Assembly (NCBI GenBank): GCA_020809705.1
Contig: CP085835.1
Location: forward strand, 3,472,001 to 3,536,000
Source of the DNA: Calonectria ilicicola
Taxonomy: Eukaryota; Ascomycota; Sordariomycetes; Hypocreales; Nectriaceae
Direction: 5' to 3'
Length of the DNA stretch: 64,000 nucleotides
Positions 1-12,300 of the stretch are shown in pieces. The position numbers were made by a program, and so were the translations under genes. Numbering within the stretch: the first letter of the stretch is position 1; every line of letters starts with the position of its first letter. The notes beneath the pieces were generated by a model. It made no database searches and was not told where the DNA came from. It saw nothing but the letters and a program-made list of their open reading frames with translations.

Positions 1-260
1 GCTCCAAGATGATAACACAGACCCGCCTGACTTCTCGACACGGTGGCTCGTGGTTCATAGCACGAGGCATCTTCTCGGATGCTTGTTTAATTTTGGCAGT
101 AGTGTTGCATCCAGGAAAACAGGTTCGGCCTCCTCCCAAGTGGAAACTAGATGTTCAATTGGTCATACGTACCCTCGAAATTTGGGGGAAGGAAGCGGAG
201 AGTCTTGAGAGGATGGCGACAACGCTAAAGAAACTGTATTTACGAGCTTGCGAATGCTAA
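1..260 (+). pseudogene. C-terminal end of a fungal transcription-factor-like protein, frame-shifted, cut by the window edge
   Basis: Positions 2 to about 70 read in one frame as a Pro-Asp-Phe-Ser-Thr-Arg-Trp-Leu-Val type stretch. From about 75 the next frame continues with Ala-Cys-Leu-Ile-Leu, a Pro-Pro-Pro run, Leu-Glu-Ile-Trp-Gly, and stops with TAA at 258-260. Put together, the two frames resemble the tail of fungal-specific transcription factors with a middle homology region. That points to a 1-nt shift between roughly 55 and 85, so the piece is either decayed or carries a sequencing indel. The rest of the gene lies left of the window. The family assignment is by pattern memory only and no DNA-binding domain is visible. 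Confidence 0.4.
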
Positions 261-2697
261 GATACTGCAGTGTCAAGCAATTTATGACAGTGGATTATTC
301 AATTCTGGGGGGTTTACCCGGGTCACATTCTCGTAAAACTCATCCAAAACAGCTTTTAGATTGCTGCAAATAGGGACCATAAAAAAGCGCACGGGAGACG
401 CGCACTAGGCGATGTCTCCAATCCCACCGTGTCGGGAAACATCAGCTGAACAAAGATAAGAGCCTAGGCTCACGATCCCATCAAGCCACATGGGATAGTT
501 GGTCTATTAAGCTTACCTTGCGGACCTAGGAGGAACTCGGGCCGTGTTCCCCACGTGGATGAGCCCTGCGTGCGTCGGCGCGCTCCGTTTCAATGGCAGC
601 TAAGATTCTCAGGCTGGAAAATAGTCGATGATATCGACAAGGTATAGCAGTATCGCTTCACTAGGCTTTTTCAGCACTACGGATAGTGCACCTCTCTGTC
701 CACGGCATCGGATTCCTAGTGATGAATCCGGCCATTCCCGAGTTTGCCAGGAAGACTCGGGTCACGCGTGCGTACCTTTGCCGCGACGGCTGCGATGCTA
801 CAAGGAAAATCGTCGACAATGCGGGGAGCTCGGTATATCAGAGAGAGTCGGAGCCCTCATCATCAGGGAGGGTCCTTACCTGTCGACCAATGGGGCAGTC
901 AATCACATGGTCCGTCCGGGTTATCGAGTCACGATGAAGCTTGTCCCGAAACCTTCAGCACCCAGTGGGGTAATAGCTGAGCAGGACGGTGCGGGCAGTG
1001 GACTGAGACTGGCCACATGAAAAGAAAAAAGTGCCGAAGAGGTTTACTGCCCAGTGATAGCAGCGATGGATTGAATTGAGCCCCCCGCAGACATCCACAG
1101 CATCCGCATTGAGGACGAGTCACACGCGTCAGGTTGGACAATGCTTCCCAGCGTCCATGAATAATTCCCCTTCGCTGGGCGCAATGAGCTAGAAATAGAT
1201 TTACCTTTGATAGACAGATTCAATTTCGGCCAAATTTATGACATTGGTTACACAGGCTCGAAACACACAAGAGCCGCGCTGCGTGCCATGTTGAGGCTTC
1301 TCGCTGTCATGCGCCGCGACCACAGACGACGGCATGCAAACTCCAGTGAGCTTCCCACTGAACCAGAGCGGGCAAACACGCTACTTTGGCATGGGTCTTC
1401 CTTGCGTTTTGTTTCTTCGTGATGTAATTTTATGCGCCCACTCAAGAGAGCTTGGGTCACACAACCCCATCTCAGGTCCCCAATGGTTGGTGGTTCAAGA
1501 CTTGGCGATGGCATGCGCTCACAGTTCACCTGCCAAACTATTTCTGTACCTATTTTGATGGCATGACTCTGGTCCGATGCCGGGTCTCAAGTGTCTGTGT
1601 GACTCTTCGTCGTGGCAAATGCTGCATTTTGCTCCGACCCCTCCTACGCCAATCACGAGGAGCAAATGACCCTAGCTTGCAACACAGGATCAAAGCATCC
1701 CAAAAGAAAAGAGAAATTTTTTGAGCGGTGAATTCTGTCGTGACGTTTTTTTCTTGCTACATGCTAAAGCATTGTCATGCCGCTCCCTACGTTGGAAGCT
1801 CAAGATAGACACTTCTAGAATATGGACAGCACTAGACACTGCACCAGTTCGAAGACCTCCATAGACCCATTACCTTTGAATCATTTTCTCTTAGGCGCCA
1901 AACTGTTCATCCGATAAAAACCCACAGAGGGCCGCTTACGTACATATTTTCACCAAGCTCTACTCCCACATCCTGGATCTATAATACTCTCTGAATCCTT
2001 AGAACACATCGAGGGTTGTGAAGCATCACGCTGTTCAGGGTAGCTTCACGAAATCCCACTCAGTAGCGCTTTGACAGTGTTGCGCTAACAGATCAGCACC
2101 ATCCCTGCCCAAAAAAAAACGCCCGGGCAAAACCCTGCGCAAGTGAACTCGCGGCGTGCTTTAATTGGGTTGTTATGCATTGGTATTGGATTAATTAATG
2201 CATTATAGAGCAATGCGCGTCGAAACTTGGCTCACAAGTCTGACATTCTACCTCTGAGAGTAGAAGTTCGAAGAACGAATGGGAAACTACGCGTGCATGA
2301 ACTTGGGTAATGAGTCGCTAGAATCTAAACGGGTTAATATCGCAAGCATCCCTAGCACTGACCCGAAAACGTCCAAGAGCAGCCCAAGGGTTTGCGAGTT
2401 TGCATTGAGGTTAGGGCAGTAGACCCGGCGCATAAACCGATACGACGGAGGCCTTGGTTTATGGCAAGTTTTATAAGTAGGTATAGTCATAGCTAGTTTG
2501 CCGCTATTATTTTACCTTTTCATGGTGTTTTGTTTCCAGCCCATCTGCCCCTCGTTGCATTGTACATATTAATTGACCCCAGTCGCCACGTTTGACTTGA
2601 TTCTTCTTCTGCTTCTTCCTCCTTCTCAACCCACAAAAGTTTCTTTCGACAGACAGTCGAAAGCACCACCGAATCTCAAGGCTTTGCCAAAAAATAC
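261..2697. other. Intergenic region without a supportable gene
   Basis: Only short open frames of under 140 codons occur here, overlapping on both strands without a recognisable domain. The last ~100 bases before 2698 are rich in CTTCTTCT and end with a plausible leader for the next gene. No tRNA, rRNA or transposon signal was seen. Confidence 0.6.
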
Positions 2698-3153
2698 ATG
2701 TCCAGTTGGTTCAGCATGGGCAAGAAATCGAAGAGCAAGAAGGAGGAGGTCCCCGCCGAGGAGCCCTCGGAGGGAGAGTCGGCTGGTAGCCGCCGCCCCA
2801 GCACCTCGGGCACCGAGAACCTCCTTATGAACAACCGACAAACGGCACACGAGCAATTCCAAAAGGCCACTAAAGCCGAGAAGGCCTACCGATCCAAGAA
2901 GCGTGCTGGCGTGGCACGAGCCAACTACAAGGAGACTAAGACGCACTTTAAAGAGGCCTTTACACATCTCAAGCTGGCCATCAAGGGCACATTCTCCGCT
3001 ATCCGGGCCATTCCCTACATCATGGCCGACAGACGCTTACAGCGCGAGCGAGCCGCCGACATCAAGAAGCGCGAGAAGATAATGGAGCGCAAGAAGAAGC
3101 TCGAAGAGGCTTTGGCCAAGGAGCAAGAAGAAGGAGAGGACAAGGCTGAGTAG
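2698..3153 (+). CDS. Small highly basic, helical protein of unknown function (151 aa)
   Basis: Single-exon frame of 151 codons opening after a pyrimidine-rich leader and closing with TAG. Residues 8-17 are a Lys/Ser/Glu patch. Residues about 20-45 are Glu/Ser/Arg-rich and probably disordered. From about residue 50 to the end the protein is almost entirely charged and helix-forming, with Lys/Arg/Glu heptad-like runs (RRLQRERAADIKKREK, MERKKKLEEALAKEQEE). No signal peptide, membrane segment or catalytic motif is visible. A second Met at residue 7 is an alternative start. Codon use is GC3-rich and regular, so a real gene is likely. Function is unknown; coiled-coil or RNA/ribosome-associated behaviour would only be a guess. 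Confidence 0.75.
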   Translation: MSSWFSMGKKSKSKKEEVPAEEPSEGESAGSRRPSTSGTENLLMNNRQTAHEQFQKATKAEKAYRSKKRAGVARANYKETKTHFKEAFTHLKLAIKGTFSAIRAIPYIMADRRLQRERAADIKKREKIMERKKKLEEALAKEQEEGEDKAE

Positions 3154-3789
3154 AGACTCAGCCGCGCGATTGCTCCAAGGGAGGAAGCATGAAGGAGTTT
3201 AGTCTGGAAGAAGTCCAGAGTTTTATTTTGCGGAGTCATTTGTTTTTTTTTTCGTCTGGGGCGACTCAGAAATCGACACTCATTATTTCCTTATCTTGTC
3301 AGCCAGGCGCGGAACTACTACCAGGCCTATCCCACACTCATTACATGATTTCGGTACCCTTTTTTTTACACCGAGAACTCCGGCCAGATCGGGACCCTCG
3401 GGGAATTTCCTTTTTTATCTCTTACTCTCTCATCAACAGATTCTTCGTTATGATACATGATAGAACATCATAACGACTATACGGTATTTTAAATATTATC
3501 TTAGTGTTCAGTCAAATGACAAGTCATTAGACGGAGCATCGGTTACTTAGTATTGTTTTTATAGCTCCATGTATTTAGTTTAAAAATTCATATACCCCTT
3601 TACTAAACTTGTATCCTCTCTTCTAGTGTCCATTCTCAGCCTAATCCCCGAGCAAATGACCAGCGCCAACTTAGCACCAACATCTATAGTAGACGCCGTT
3701 TTAAAGAGTGCAGCAACGACCGAGTGTTGGTAGAGAAACGACTTGGTTTTGTTTCTAATTCTCATACTCTTTTTTTTCTTACCTGTTCC

Positions 3790-3882
3790 CTCTTCCTGGA
3801 AATAAATAAAAAGCAAGGAAATAAATAAATAAATAATAAAATTTATTTTAGATTATTTATTTCTATTTTATTTATTTTTCGG
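3790..3882. repeat. AT-rich AAATAAATAA / TTATTTATTT inverted block
   Basis: The block is made of repeated AAATA units on the left and TTTAT units on the right, so it could fold on itself. It sits in a gene-free stretch. It could be a 3' processing region for the upstream gene or simple low-complexity DNA. Confidence 0.55.
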
Positions 3883-4163
3883 CATTCTCTCATATCTTGT
3901 CAAGAGGCCAATTGGCTTTCCCCAGTGTGAACTTCCATCTGTCAACTGGCACCAGTTGCCAACTGCCCGTCGGCTGGGCAAGTTCCTACCCAAGCTAGCT
4001 AAGCAAAGACTTCTCAGCTCATAGCCGCAACCTCCAAATGCTAACTTTTGTGTTTGAACTTGCATCGTGCATCATCACCATTCTTGATTACCATGATCAC
4101 CGCCGCGCGTTGTTCGACCTCTCCTTCTTGCTCCGCGACGACAACGATTTTCTCTGCCTCCTA

Positions 4164-4325
4164 GGCCTACCGTCAGGTGGACTACTTTCGTTCTTGTCCT
4201 TCGGGGCCTACCTTCGGGTGGCCAACTTTCGATCTCGCCCTTGGTGGTCTACCTTCGTGTGATCAAGCTTCAACTTCATTCTCCACGGCCTACCGTCAGG
4301 TGGCCATATTTCACTTGAAGCAACC
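4164..4325. repeat. Four-copy tandem repeat with exact 41-bp period
   Basis: The phrase GGCCTACCGTCAGGTGG or a close variant starts at 4164, 4205, 4246 and 4287, exactly 41 bases apart. It is followed each time by a related pyrimidine-rich spacer (ACTTTCG, TTCTTG, CTTCATTC). The copies differ by several substitutions, so the array is not recent. Since 41 is not a multiple of three, each unit changes reading frame, which argues against a coding role. Confidence 0.8.
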
Positions 4326-5109
4326 ATCTTTGGACGAATCAAGGTGGATCGACCAGCCTCGTCAGCCGTTCTGGCTCTGTTACCTCTGGAGCTACCCGTC
4401 ATTCAGCTCGCCCGTCCTACATGGCCCCAACAGTGGCATCGAGCTTACGTTCGGCTGCAATCTCCAGCAAACAAGAAAACCGGCCGAGACCCCATCGCCG
4501 TCAGCCAAAAGCCCGTCGCTCTTCGAGTCCCGGTCTAGGGACTCGCTGTCCAATACCACCACATTGCGGCCTGTGACCCCCGAGGTCCAGCCAGAAGACC
4601 CGATCGAAAGCATGTTGGCTCTACAGGATCGAGCACCAACGGGTCTGGCAACAGCAAGCCCTGGAGATTGGTCAAGGAATTTGGGAGTCGCAGGCCTAAG
4701 GGTAGATTTGTTCGGCATCACTCGTGAGGACCAGCAGCAGCAGATTCCATGGCTCTGGTGTAAATATTACATGTCTAGTTTGGTGTTGGGCGTTTTTCTA
4801 CTGTATTCCAAGTCTACTTTTAGCATTTGCCTCCTTAATAACATGTCGTCCAGTTTTGATTTGTTCAAACTTTAGGGGTTCTGGTACTCGGCTTGGCGGT
4901 GAGTGCATGTGGTGGCGTTTTGCTCGCTTATGAGTCATGGCCTCCACTCATGTTCTTGATCCCCTGAAGGGCTGCAGGTGTGGAGGCAATCCAATCATCT
5001 TCAGGGTTATTGCATTTGCCACTCATGTTCTATCGACAAAGGCCCCGAATTCGACCAACGGCGAGTGTTTTAGTGTAGCGCTACTGGGCTGATCTCTGGC
5101 TGCTTTACA

Positions 5110-7245
5110 CTACACCACCTTGATCAACTCATCCTTCTGTCCACTAACAAGCTTTTTCAACGCCGTCGCTCTGCATTCTGCGCATTCAACATATTCCTTG
5201 AGCTCATACCGTATCCAGAGCTTGTCGGCCTTTGCATCCGGATGATTAGTGCCATCATGTTTCCAATTGACGAAATAATTGTCTAGCCTTAGCTCCAAGC
5301 TTCCAACTCTTGTTGTTACGCCGTTTTCATCTTCGAGCAAAAGGAGGGCAAAGGCCCAGTAATAGTTTTCATGGTAATTGTAGTTTTCGCTTTTGGAAAG
5401 GACAGGATCCACCTGCCGCAAGAGAAGACCCTTCAACGATACTTTTCCTGAATTCAGAATCATGGATTCGACTCTCGGATCCACCAAGTTGACCTCAATT
5501 AGTACATCGCACTCATCATCGGAAAATCTAGCGCACCAGGGCATCGGTGCAAGATCTGCGGCATGTCCAGATAATTTATTCCCAGATATTCTGGGATCTT
5601 GACAGATGATTAGTGGAACCGTGGGGGCTTGGATGTAGAGCTCCTGGGGTAGGGAACTAAAGTTTTCATACACGTCCCAATCTCTGCTCTTGCACATGGT
5701 CTCCCAGTCAATCAAGCCCTCTTTCTCTTTAGCTTGGACAAATAGTTTGACATTGACAAGACTCTTGATGAACAGCCCGAGGTAAATCAATGACTGTCCC
5801 GGGGTTTCGTAGACAGCTTGCCAGCCAATCCATGACCAGCTGGGCAAGTCTGGTCGCCGCGGGCCAGATCCTCGTGCTTTCCAGCACATATTGACTAAAA
5901 ACGCCTCCGTCAATGTCCAAGTACGGCTTGGATCACGACCTGAAGCCTTTCGGTGGTTAATCAATGGTCCCAAAATGGGGATCCCAAAGTAGTGGTTCAT
6001 GCAGTACGGCCCGTTCCCGCATCGCTTCAAGAGACCCAGGGCCCCATTGAGTGCATCCGATTGGTACGTCAACTTCCTAGACGTGTAGTGCCCTAGGAGC
6101 TGATGCAGAGCGCCCTCGTTGTGCCATACATGGTCAAACATTTGCAACAGCGGGCAATTTGCCTGAGCACCGAGACCTCCGTGGGGAAACATTTCAGATG
6201 AGACTTTCCACCAGCGTTCCAGGTTTGCCCATTCCTTGTTTGACCGCTGGAAAAACACCTGCTCGTCTGTAAATGCAAACCAATTCAGGGAGAAGACACC
6301 TTCTTGATAGGTCCAAGCGCGAGCCATCCACGTGCTCTCCTTGACTAGTTTTCGCGGGTCCGTCATGGAGGACCAGAGCGTGTAGTCACCAATTTTGATT
6401 CTCGGTTGTTTAACACGAGGTCGAGAGCTGACACCAGGCAGTCCATAGTCCGCGCCTGAGCCTGCCGCCCCAATGATGGTTAGAACCGCAAGCCTGTAGA
6501 TGTCGGCCATTTGGTCCAGTTGCGATTTAAATTCAGCCATGTTGCTCTGGTCTAGACAGTACCTGTCGACCCAAAGGTAGCGCAAACCAAGTTCTTTCAC
6601 CACAGTCATCGCATCTTCTACTGTACGTGGAACGTTAGCAGGCAGACCGTTTTTCTCTCGTGGTCCTTCTTGCGCCGCTGCTGGACCCCAGACATAGCTG
6701 AGAGCTACATAGTCACAAGGACCGGATACCCGAATGACTTCTCGTTTCTCGCAGTCAATGACAGCAGTGGGTAGTACATCCATCTGGCGGTCGCTTTCCT
6801 TGACCATTCCACACCACTCCCTCAACGGCCTGTAGTCTACTTTTTCATGATTGATAAAAACGGGAGTTTCTGGCGCTTTGCTATAGTTTACAAAGGGAAG
6901 ATCGTTTAATTCCGGCTTGTCGCTGTGTGTCTGGATCAAGAGCGTTGTTCGCGGGGTCATTGTCGGCTGCAAGATGGGTGTCTGATTTGTCGACCCATTT
7001 TTAGTAGCTTGACGTCCCCGATACACCAGTATTCTGCTGCAAGTATCTCGTTCATCTTTTGGAACCATGTCTAGCCAGAACTTGCAGAGTGGGCATGACG
7101 GGTTCGTCCACTCTGGAACCCGCTCAAGCACAAGGGCTGGTTCTGGCTCGATGACAATCTGTTGGGGGGGCATTTCCCGAAACAGATGATCGAGGTTTAT
7201 TCCCCGACATGTCGGGCACAAATTTGCTAGTTGATCATCTGCCAT
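5110..7245 (-). CDS. HET-domain (heterokaryon incompatibility) protein, 711 aa
   Basis: Single-exon gene. HET domains are known to trigger incompatibility and cell death in filamentous ascomycetes when activated by a partner. The N-terminus has two CxxC pairs (residues 10-13 and 51-54) common in this family. The HET core runs from about residue 178 to 275: YVALSYVWGP, then a Pro-Arg-Thr-Val-Glu-Asp-Ala helix, then LRYLWVDRYCLDQ, then MADIYRLAVLTIIGAAG. A Trp-Thr-Tyr-Gln-Glu motif (RAWTYQEGVF) follows near residue 313, as is usual. The C-terminal ~350 residues are variable and carry no recognised second domain. The frame is complete with no premature stop. It is divergent from the TPR/CHAT gene with about 2.1 kb between them. 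The partner protein is unknown. Confidence 0.92.
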   Translation of the reverse strand: MADDQLANLCPTCRGINLDHLFREMPPQQIVIEPEPALVLERVPEWTNPSCPLCKFWLDMVPKDERDTCSRILVYRGRQATKNGSTNQTPILQPTMTPRTTLLIQTHSDKPELNDLPFVNYSKAPETPVFINHEKVDYRPLREWCGMVKESDRQMDVLPTAVIDCEKREVIRVSGPCDYVALSYVWGPAAAQEGPREKNGLPANVPRTVEDAMTVVKELGLRYLWVDRYCLDQSNMAEFKSQLDQMADIYRLAVLTIIGAAGSGADYGLPGVSSRPRVKQPRIKIGDYTLWSSMTDPRKLVKESTWMARAWTYQEGVFSLNWFAFTDEQVFFQRSNKEWANLERWWKVSSEMFPHGGLGAQANCPLLQMFDHVWHNEGALHQLLGHYTSRKLTYQSDALNGALGLLKRCGNGPYCMNHYFGIPILGPLINHRKASGRDPSRTWTLTEAFLVNMCWKARGSGPRRPDLPSWSWIGWQAVYETPGQSLIYLGLFIKSLVNVKLFVQAKEKEGLIDWETMCKSRDWDVYENFSSLPQELYIQAPTVPLIICQDPRISGNKLSGHAADLAPMPWCARFSDDECDVLIEVNLVDPRVESMILNSGKVSLKGLLLRQVDPVLSKSENYNYHENYYWAFALLLLEDENGVTTRVGSLELRLDNYFVNWKHDGTNHPDAKADKLWIRYELKEYVECAECRATALKKLVSGQKDELIKVV

Positions 7246-9339
7246 TGTGTGAGAGAGGTCGGTGTTATTGTGTCATTGTCTTGAATCACATATGACGTCG
7301 CTCGTCTCAGCTGCCATGGTCAAAGCTGTGGTTGAAACAGCCTAGCGGTGTGAAGTGGCAGAATTCCCCTCACAATTCCCTCATTCAGGGTGACGAGGGA
7401 ATCCGACCCCTTGCGTTGAGATTAAGGGAAGACAACATTTTCAGTGTGAAAAATGGCTAGGAGTGTTTTACAAAGACGCGTTGAGTGGCGCGCTTGGGAT
7501 CGTTGATGGTGTCTTAGGGTTGGTTAACTAGCGGGTGACAGTGGTTGACAGCCAAGCCCAAATCACAATTTCCCCGAGAGAGAGATTTAGAGAGAGTGAT
7601 TTAGATTAGATCGCATTCTTCCGGTCTTGCCGTGTCTAGCAATCAACTGAAGAAACCCTTGGTGTTGAAGCGAGAATGGTGTTGCTCTGTCAACAGGAGC
7701 TACCCCTCCAAAAAATTCCAATTACCTGGGAGCTTGGAATGTGCTAATTTTGGCGCGCATAGCTTTGACAGCTCCAATTCGACCTAGCAACAGCAGAGCT
7801 CCAAGAAGTCCATTGACTGAGATAAATAAACACAAATTAATCAATCGGACGATGGTTCATCCAATTGATTGAGGGCTGAATTAGGTTGACAGCTCCCGGA
7901 CAACGATGCACTTTACAGTGAAAAACCCCGCATCGATCTCAGATCACAAACTGATGGTGGGGAAACGCACCCACCACGATTCGACCCGGAGCCAGGGTAT
8001 CCCATCCTCAGGGGACTGACAATGACTCTGGTAGCTCCCTTGCCAATCGATCTAGCAAATCCGACCTCTCCGGACTGTCTACTGCAGGCACGAGCGGCTC
8101 GTTAGACGAGGGGAAGCTGTAATGTCGGTGTGAGGGGCATCCGCCCGCTGCAGGGGCATCAAATTTTGCGGTGCGCACTTTAGGTGCAGACACTTGGGCG
8201 CTCCATCAGCTCCCAACTGCAACTCTCCCCAGGTTTGGCGCCAATGCTCTTCCCGTCTCACGATGCGACACGAATGCTGCACAGCCCGCCACAGGGCCGC
8301 AGGAACAGGTGATGGATACTTGGTTGCATAGGGTTACCGTATCGCATCGCCACCGAAGGGTTGCCGAAAGGTTAGGTTCCAGGAGAGAGAGTACTGTACA
8401 GATTACTTGGCTCGTCTCACAGCAACCGGCCAGTTTCCAGGTCGCAGATACATTTTTGTCCCCAAAGGATACACTGCCGCCCTGCCAACGACCCATTGGC
8501 AGCGTCTAGCTCCAGCGAATTAAATAGTTCCACCGTGCTCCACCAGCGGTTCTGGCGGTGAACAAATACGACCCTGTCTCGGTCTGAAACCCAATGAGAG
8601 AGATGGATTTGTGAAATTGAGCCAATGAAACGGGGGCTTGCAAATTGCTCATGTAGTGCAGCATCCCCACTCCTCCCTGCAGCTCGCACAACGCACCACG
8701 TACATGGTGGGAATTAGCTGGGGAGGTGGCTAAAATTTGCAGCAGAAAATCCCTGCGTAGTTGACAGATGGGACAAGTCAGAGCAGTTTAATAAAATGGG
8801 CGCTTGTCCCCCAAACTAAGGTAGCTGTACATAGCTATCCCCTCAATAGCCCAACGCTACCCACTGGACGCTCTTTGGCTGCATTGCACTCGCTATTGGG
8901 ACAAAACGAGGCGAGAGCGCGTACGTGGTGGCCACGTCGGCGACCGTCTGCTGATCGAGGCGCTGTACAGGCTGGCATTTTGGGCCCGCCACGAATGGGC
9001 TCCGCGATAGTTCACCCACTCACACGTGTTGACGCTGCATACATGACGAAATCTTACAGGCTCGTCTCTACATCTGAGGGCGGCCCCGTCAACAGGCCAC
9101 ACGTATCACGGGCGGGGGCTGGTGTAGCTGCATCGAATTGCGAACGCATCTAACTTTTTCAGCCCAACCACCGCATATTTATTAAATACTACCCAACACC
9201 CGAGTCAATCAACCACCATAACCAAGAGCCGCAACGCGCCCAACCGTATGGAATTCAACATTCCCCTCAGCTAACAGCCAAGGGGCCCTTTTTAACCCAA
9301 AGTCCGAGTGACTCAATTGCTCGGCACCACGACAGAGAT
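7246..9339. other. Divergent intergenic region between the HET and TPR/CHAT genes
   Basis: About 2.1 kb without a supportable gene; small frames on both strands show no domains. A GCTAAAATTTGCAG sequence at 8729-8742 differs by one inserted T from the 15-mer that clusters at 14 and 28 kb. Both flanking genes presumably have promoters here, but no clear TATA box or operator stands out. Confidence 0.55.
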
Positions 9340-12300
9340 ATGGGGTCCTCCGATGCTGGCCATCGTTGGTGGCCACGCAGTGTGACCGCCCTTTATCCAT
9401 TCTTTTCAATCAACATGTATTTATCAATGGTAAGTAACCCCATATACTTGGCTTGGGATGCATACAAGATGCAATCAAGAAAGAGATATATACCTACATA
9501 TATACCTACATATCTCTACATACATATACTAACTCTAAACCAGATCTTAGCCTTTTGCTTGGCCTTTGTGCGCAGAATCATCGTTGGGCTTTGGCGCACC
9601 TTTGTCTTTGTTCGATACTTGCCCTACAGACTAAACCTCGAAAAGAACATTCGCCAACTACAGTATGCCGTCAACATGACGCCACCAGGACATCCGGATC
9701 GAATCGCCAACATTAGCGCCCTCGGTGCTCTATTGGCTCAGAGATACTCGTACACTGAAAACATGTCGGATTCTGAAACCGCCGTCGTCCTCCTGCAAGA
9801 AGCCGCTGCCGCATTCCCGCCTATCCACCCAGAGCGGGTCACATTGCTTAACAATGTTGCGATTCTACTAGGAAACAAGATGTGGCGCACGGGTGACCCG
9901 ACAGACATTGAAGTGGCCATGCGCGTATCGCAGCAAGCATTGGATGAGACCAAGCAAGACCACGCCGATTGGTTCGAAGCAAGAAAGATCTTTGCCGGAG
10001 TCAGAGGCTGGAAGTACTCGCACACCCAGGAGAAGGATGATCTCGACGAGGCCATTCTTGTGTGGAGAGATGCTGTCGATCTCGTGCCAACAAGTGACCC
10101 TCATTGGGCATCGATGATACTCAACTTTGACGACTTCCTAAGCGACAGGTACCTGTGGGTTAGGGAAATGTCAGACCTGGAGGAATCTATCCGCAAGCTC
10201 TGCCACGCCCTCGATGTCATCCCGGCTAGCCACCCAGAGCGAATCCAAATCCTCAACAATTTGGGTGTTCGTCTGGCAGTTCGATACTCTTGCACTGGAG
10301 ACAAGGCCGACTTGGAGAGAGCTATTAGCTTGGGACAAGAGGTCGCCGATGCGACTTCAGCAGACCACCCGGACCGATCAGTACGTCTCAACAACCTGGC
10401 ACTCCGAATTAGCGACAGATACACAGCTTCTCAAGATGCTGCCGATCTTGACACCTCCATCGGCCTTCTAGAACAAGCTGTCAATGCAACCCCCAAGGAC
10501 CATGCGGATCGTGCCCAGCGCTTGAGCCACTTGAGCGCTCGACTCAGCAACAAGTTTACCAGCACTGGCGACATCGTGCACCTCGAGAAGGCTATTGACT
10601 TGATTGAGGAAGCTATTGGAATCAGCCAAGGCGACCCCATGGAACGAATGGAATTCTTGGCTACCCTTGGACTTCGATTGAGTGAAAAGTACTCGGTTAC
10701 TGGAGAAAGATATGATATTGAGAGGGCCATTCGAATCACAGAAGAAGTTGTCAATGCCACCCCCATCAACCATCGCGATCTAGCAGCACGACTTAGCACT
10801 CTTGGCATTCAGCTCGGCCAGAAGTGGCTTTTGACCCGGGATTTGGTAGACCTTGAGAGATCCCTCCGCATCACACGAGAGGGATTGGAATCAAGCACGC
10901 TATCAAGCCCCTTGGTCAAGGCTATGCTATTATACAACCTTGGAATCCGAGTTGGAGACAAGTATACCATCACTGAACTGGCCGACGACCTCGAAGAGGC
11001 CATTTGCCATTTACGACTGGCAATTGACACTCTTCCACGTGACAACCTTCAACGACCTCAGTGGCTGACCGATCTCGGACAACGACTACACAACAAGTAC
11101 GCCCATACCAAGAACATCGCCGATCTGGAGGAGGCTATTCGCTTCACCATGGAAGCTGGTAAATTGGTTTCATCGGATCACCCAGAACAAGCCAGGGTTG
11201 CAAACTACCTTGGTCTCTATCTCGGAAACCGATACTTGTGCACTGGAGAGATGAAGGACCTCGAGATGTCTATCTACAAATCCAAGTCTGGAATCAACGC
11301 AACACCAATAAACGACCCGGAAAGAGTTGAGTCAATGAACAACCTTGCACTCAGACTGGGCGACAGGTACTCGCGCACTGGAGCCATGGACAACTTGGAG
11401 GAGTCGATTGAACTGTTCCGAGAGGTCGTCGAAATCACCGATATGGACCATGCAGACTATCCATCGCGACTAAGCAACCTCGGACTTCGACTGGGTGATC
11501 GACATCTTCGGACCGGATCGATGCAGGACCTTGATGAAGCTATCGAGCTCACGCGACAGGCTATTGGTGCTACCCCAGTCAACCACCCTGATTGGCCTAG
11601 ATTCCAAAACAACCTCGCCATCCGACTCTCTGAAAGATTTACTCGCAGTGGTGACGTGGCCTTCATCAAGGAAGCCGTGGATGTATGTCGAGACGCCGTC
11701 GATGCAACCCCCAGGAGCCACCCCGATCTGCCCCGATGGTTGAACAACCTTGGTATTCATTTGCGAACAGCCTACGCCCTCAACAGGCAGCCATCGCTAC
11801 TCTACGAAGCCTACACTATTCTGCGACGAGCTCTTGATTTTATGCCACCGGACCACCCCCAGCGAGCTGGAGTGTTGAACAATATTGGACTTTTGCTGGC
11901 GGAGAAGTACCTCCACAGCAGGGAACGAAACGACCTCGATGAAGCTATTTGCACGACCCGAGAAGGTATTGTCGAGACCCCAGATGGTCACCCTCGCCGC
12001 GGTCGACGCCTGCACAACCTCGCCAGTGTCCTATATCGCAGGTACAGGCGCGCTGGAGAAGTCGGAGACCTCGAAGAGACCCGAAAACTACTGGCCCGAG
12101 CACTCTATTCCTCTTCATCTAGCATCAGCGTGCGCATGGCAGCTGGCCGTGATTTTCTGGGAACCCGCGATGTCCTTGCTGACCCTAAAACGTACATTAT
12201 CGCCAAGGCAGCAATTGACCTGGTCCCACGACTCACAGCATCTTGTCTGCAAAGCATCGACAAAGAAAATATGATTTCTGAAGCAGTTAGAATTTCATCC

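Larger units (their letters stand above)
3154..5109. other. Intergenic region with AT-rich block and 41-bp minisatellite
   Basis: This lies between the basic-protein gene and the convergent HET gene. It holds an AT-rich, partly palindromic block and a short tandem repeat, both listed separately. A 232-codon open frame at 4177-4875 runs through the tandem repeat and has no recognisable domain, so it is not called. Confidence 0.6.

Noticed and set aside
4177..4875. 232-codon open frame
   Set aside because: It runs through a 41-bp tandem repeat that changes frame with each unit, and it has no recognisable motif or convincing start context.
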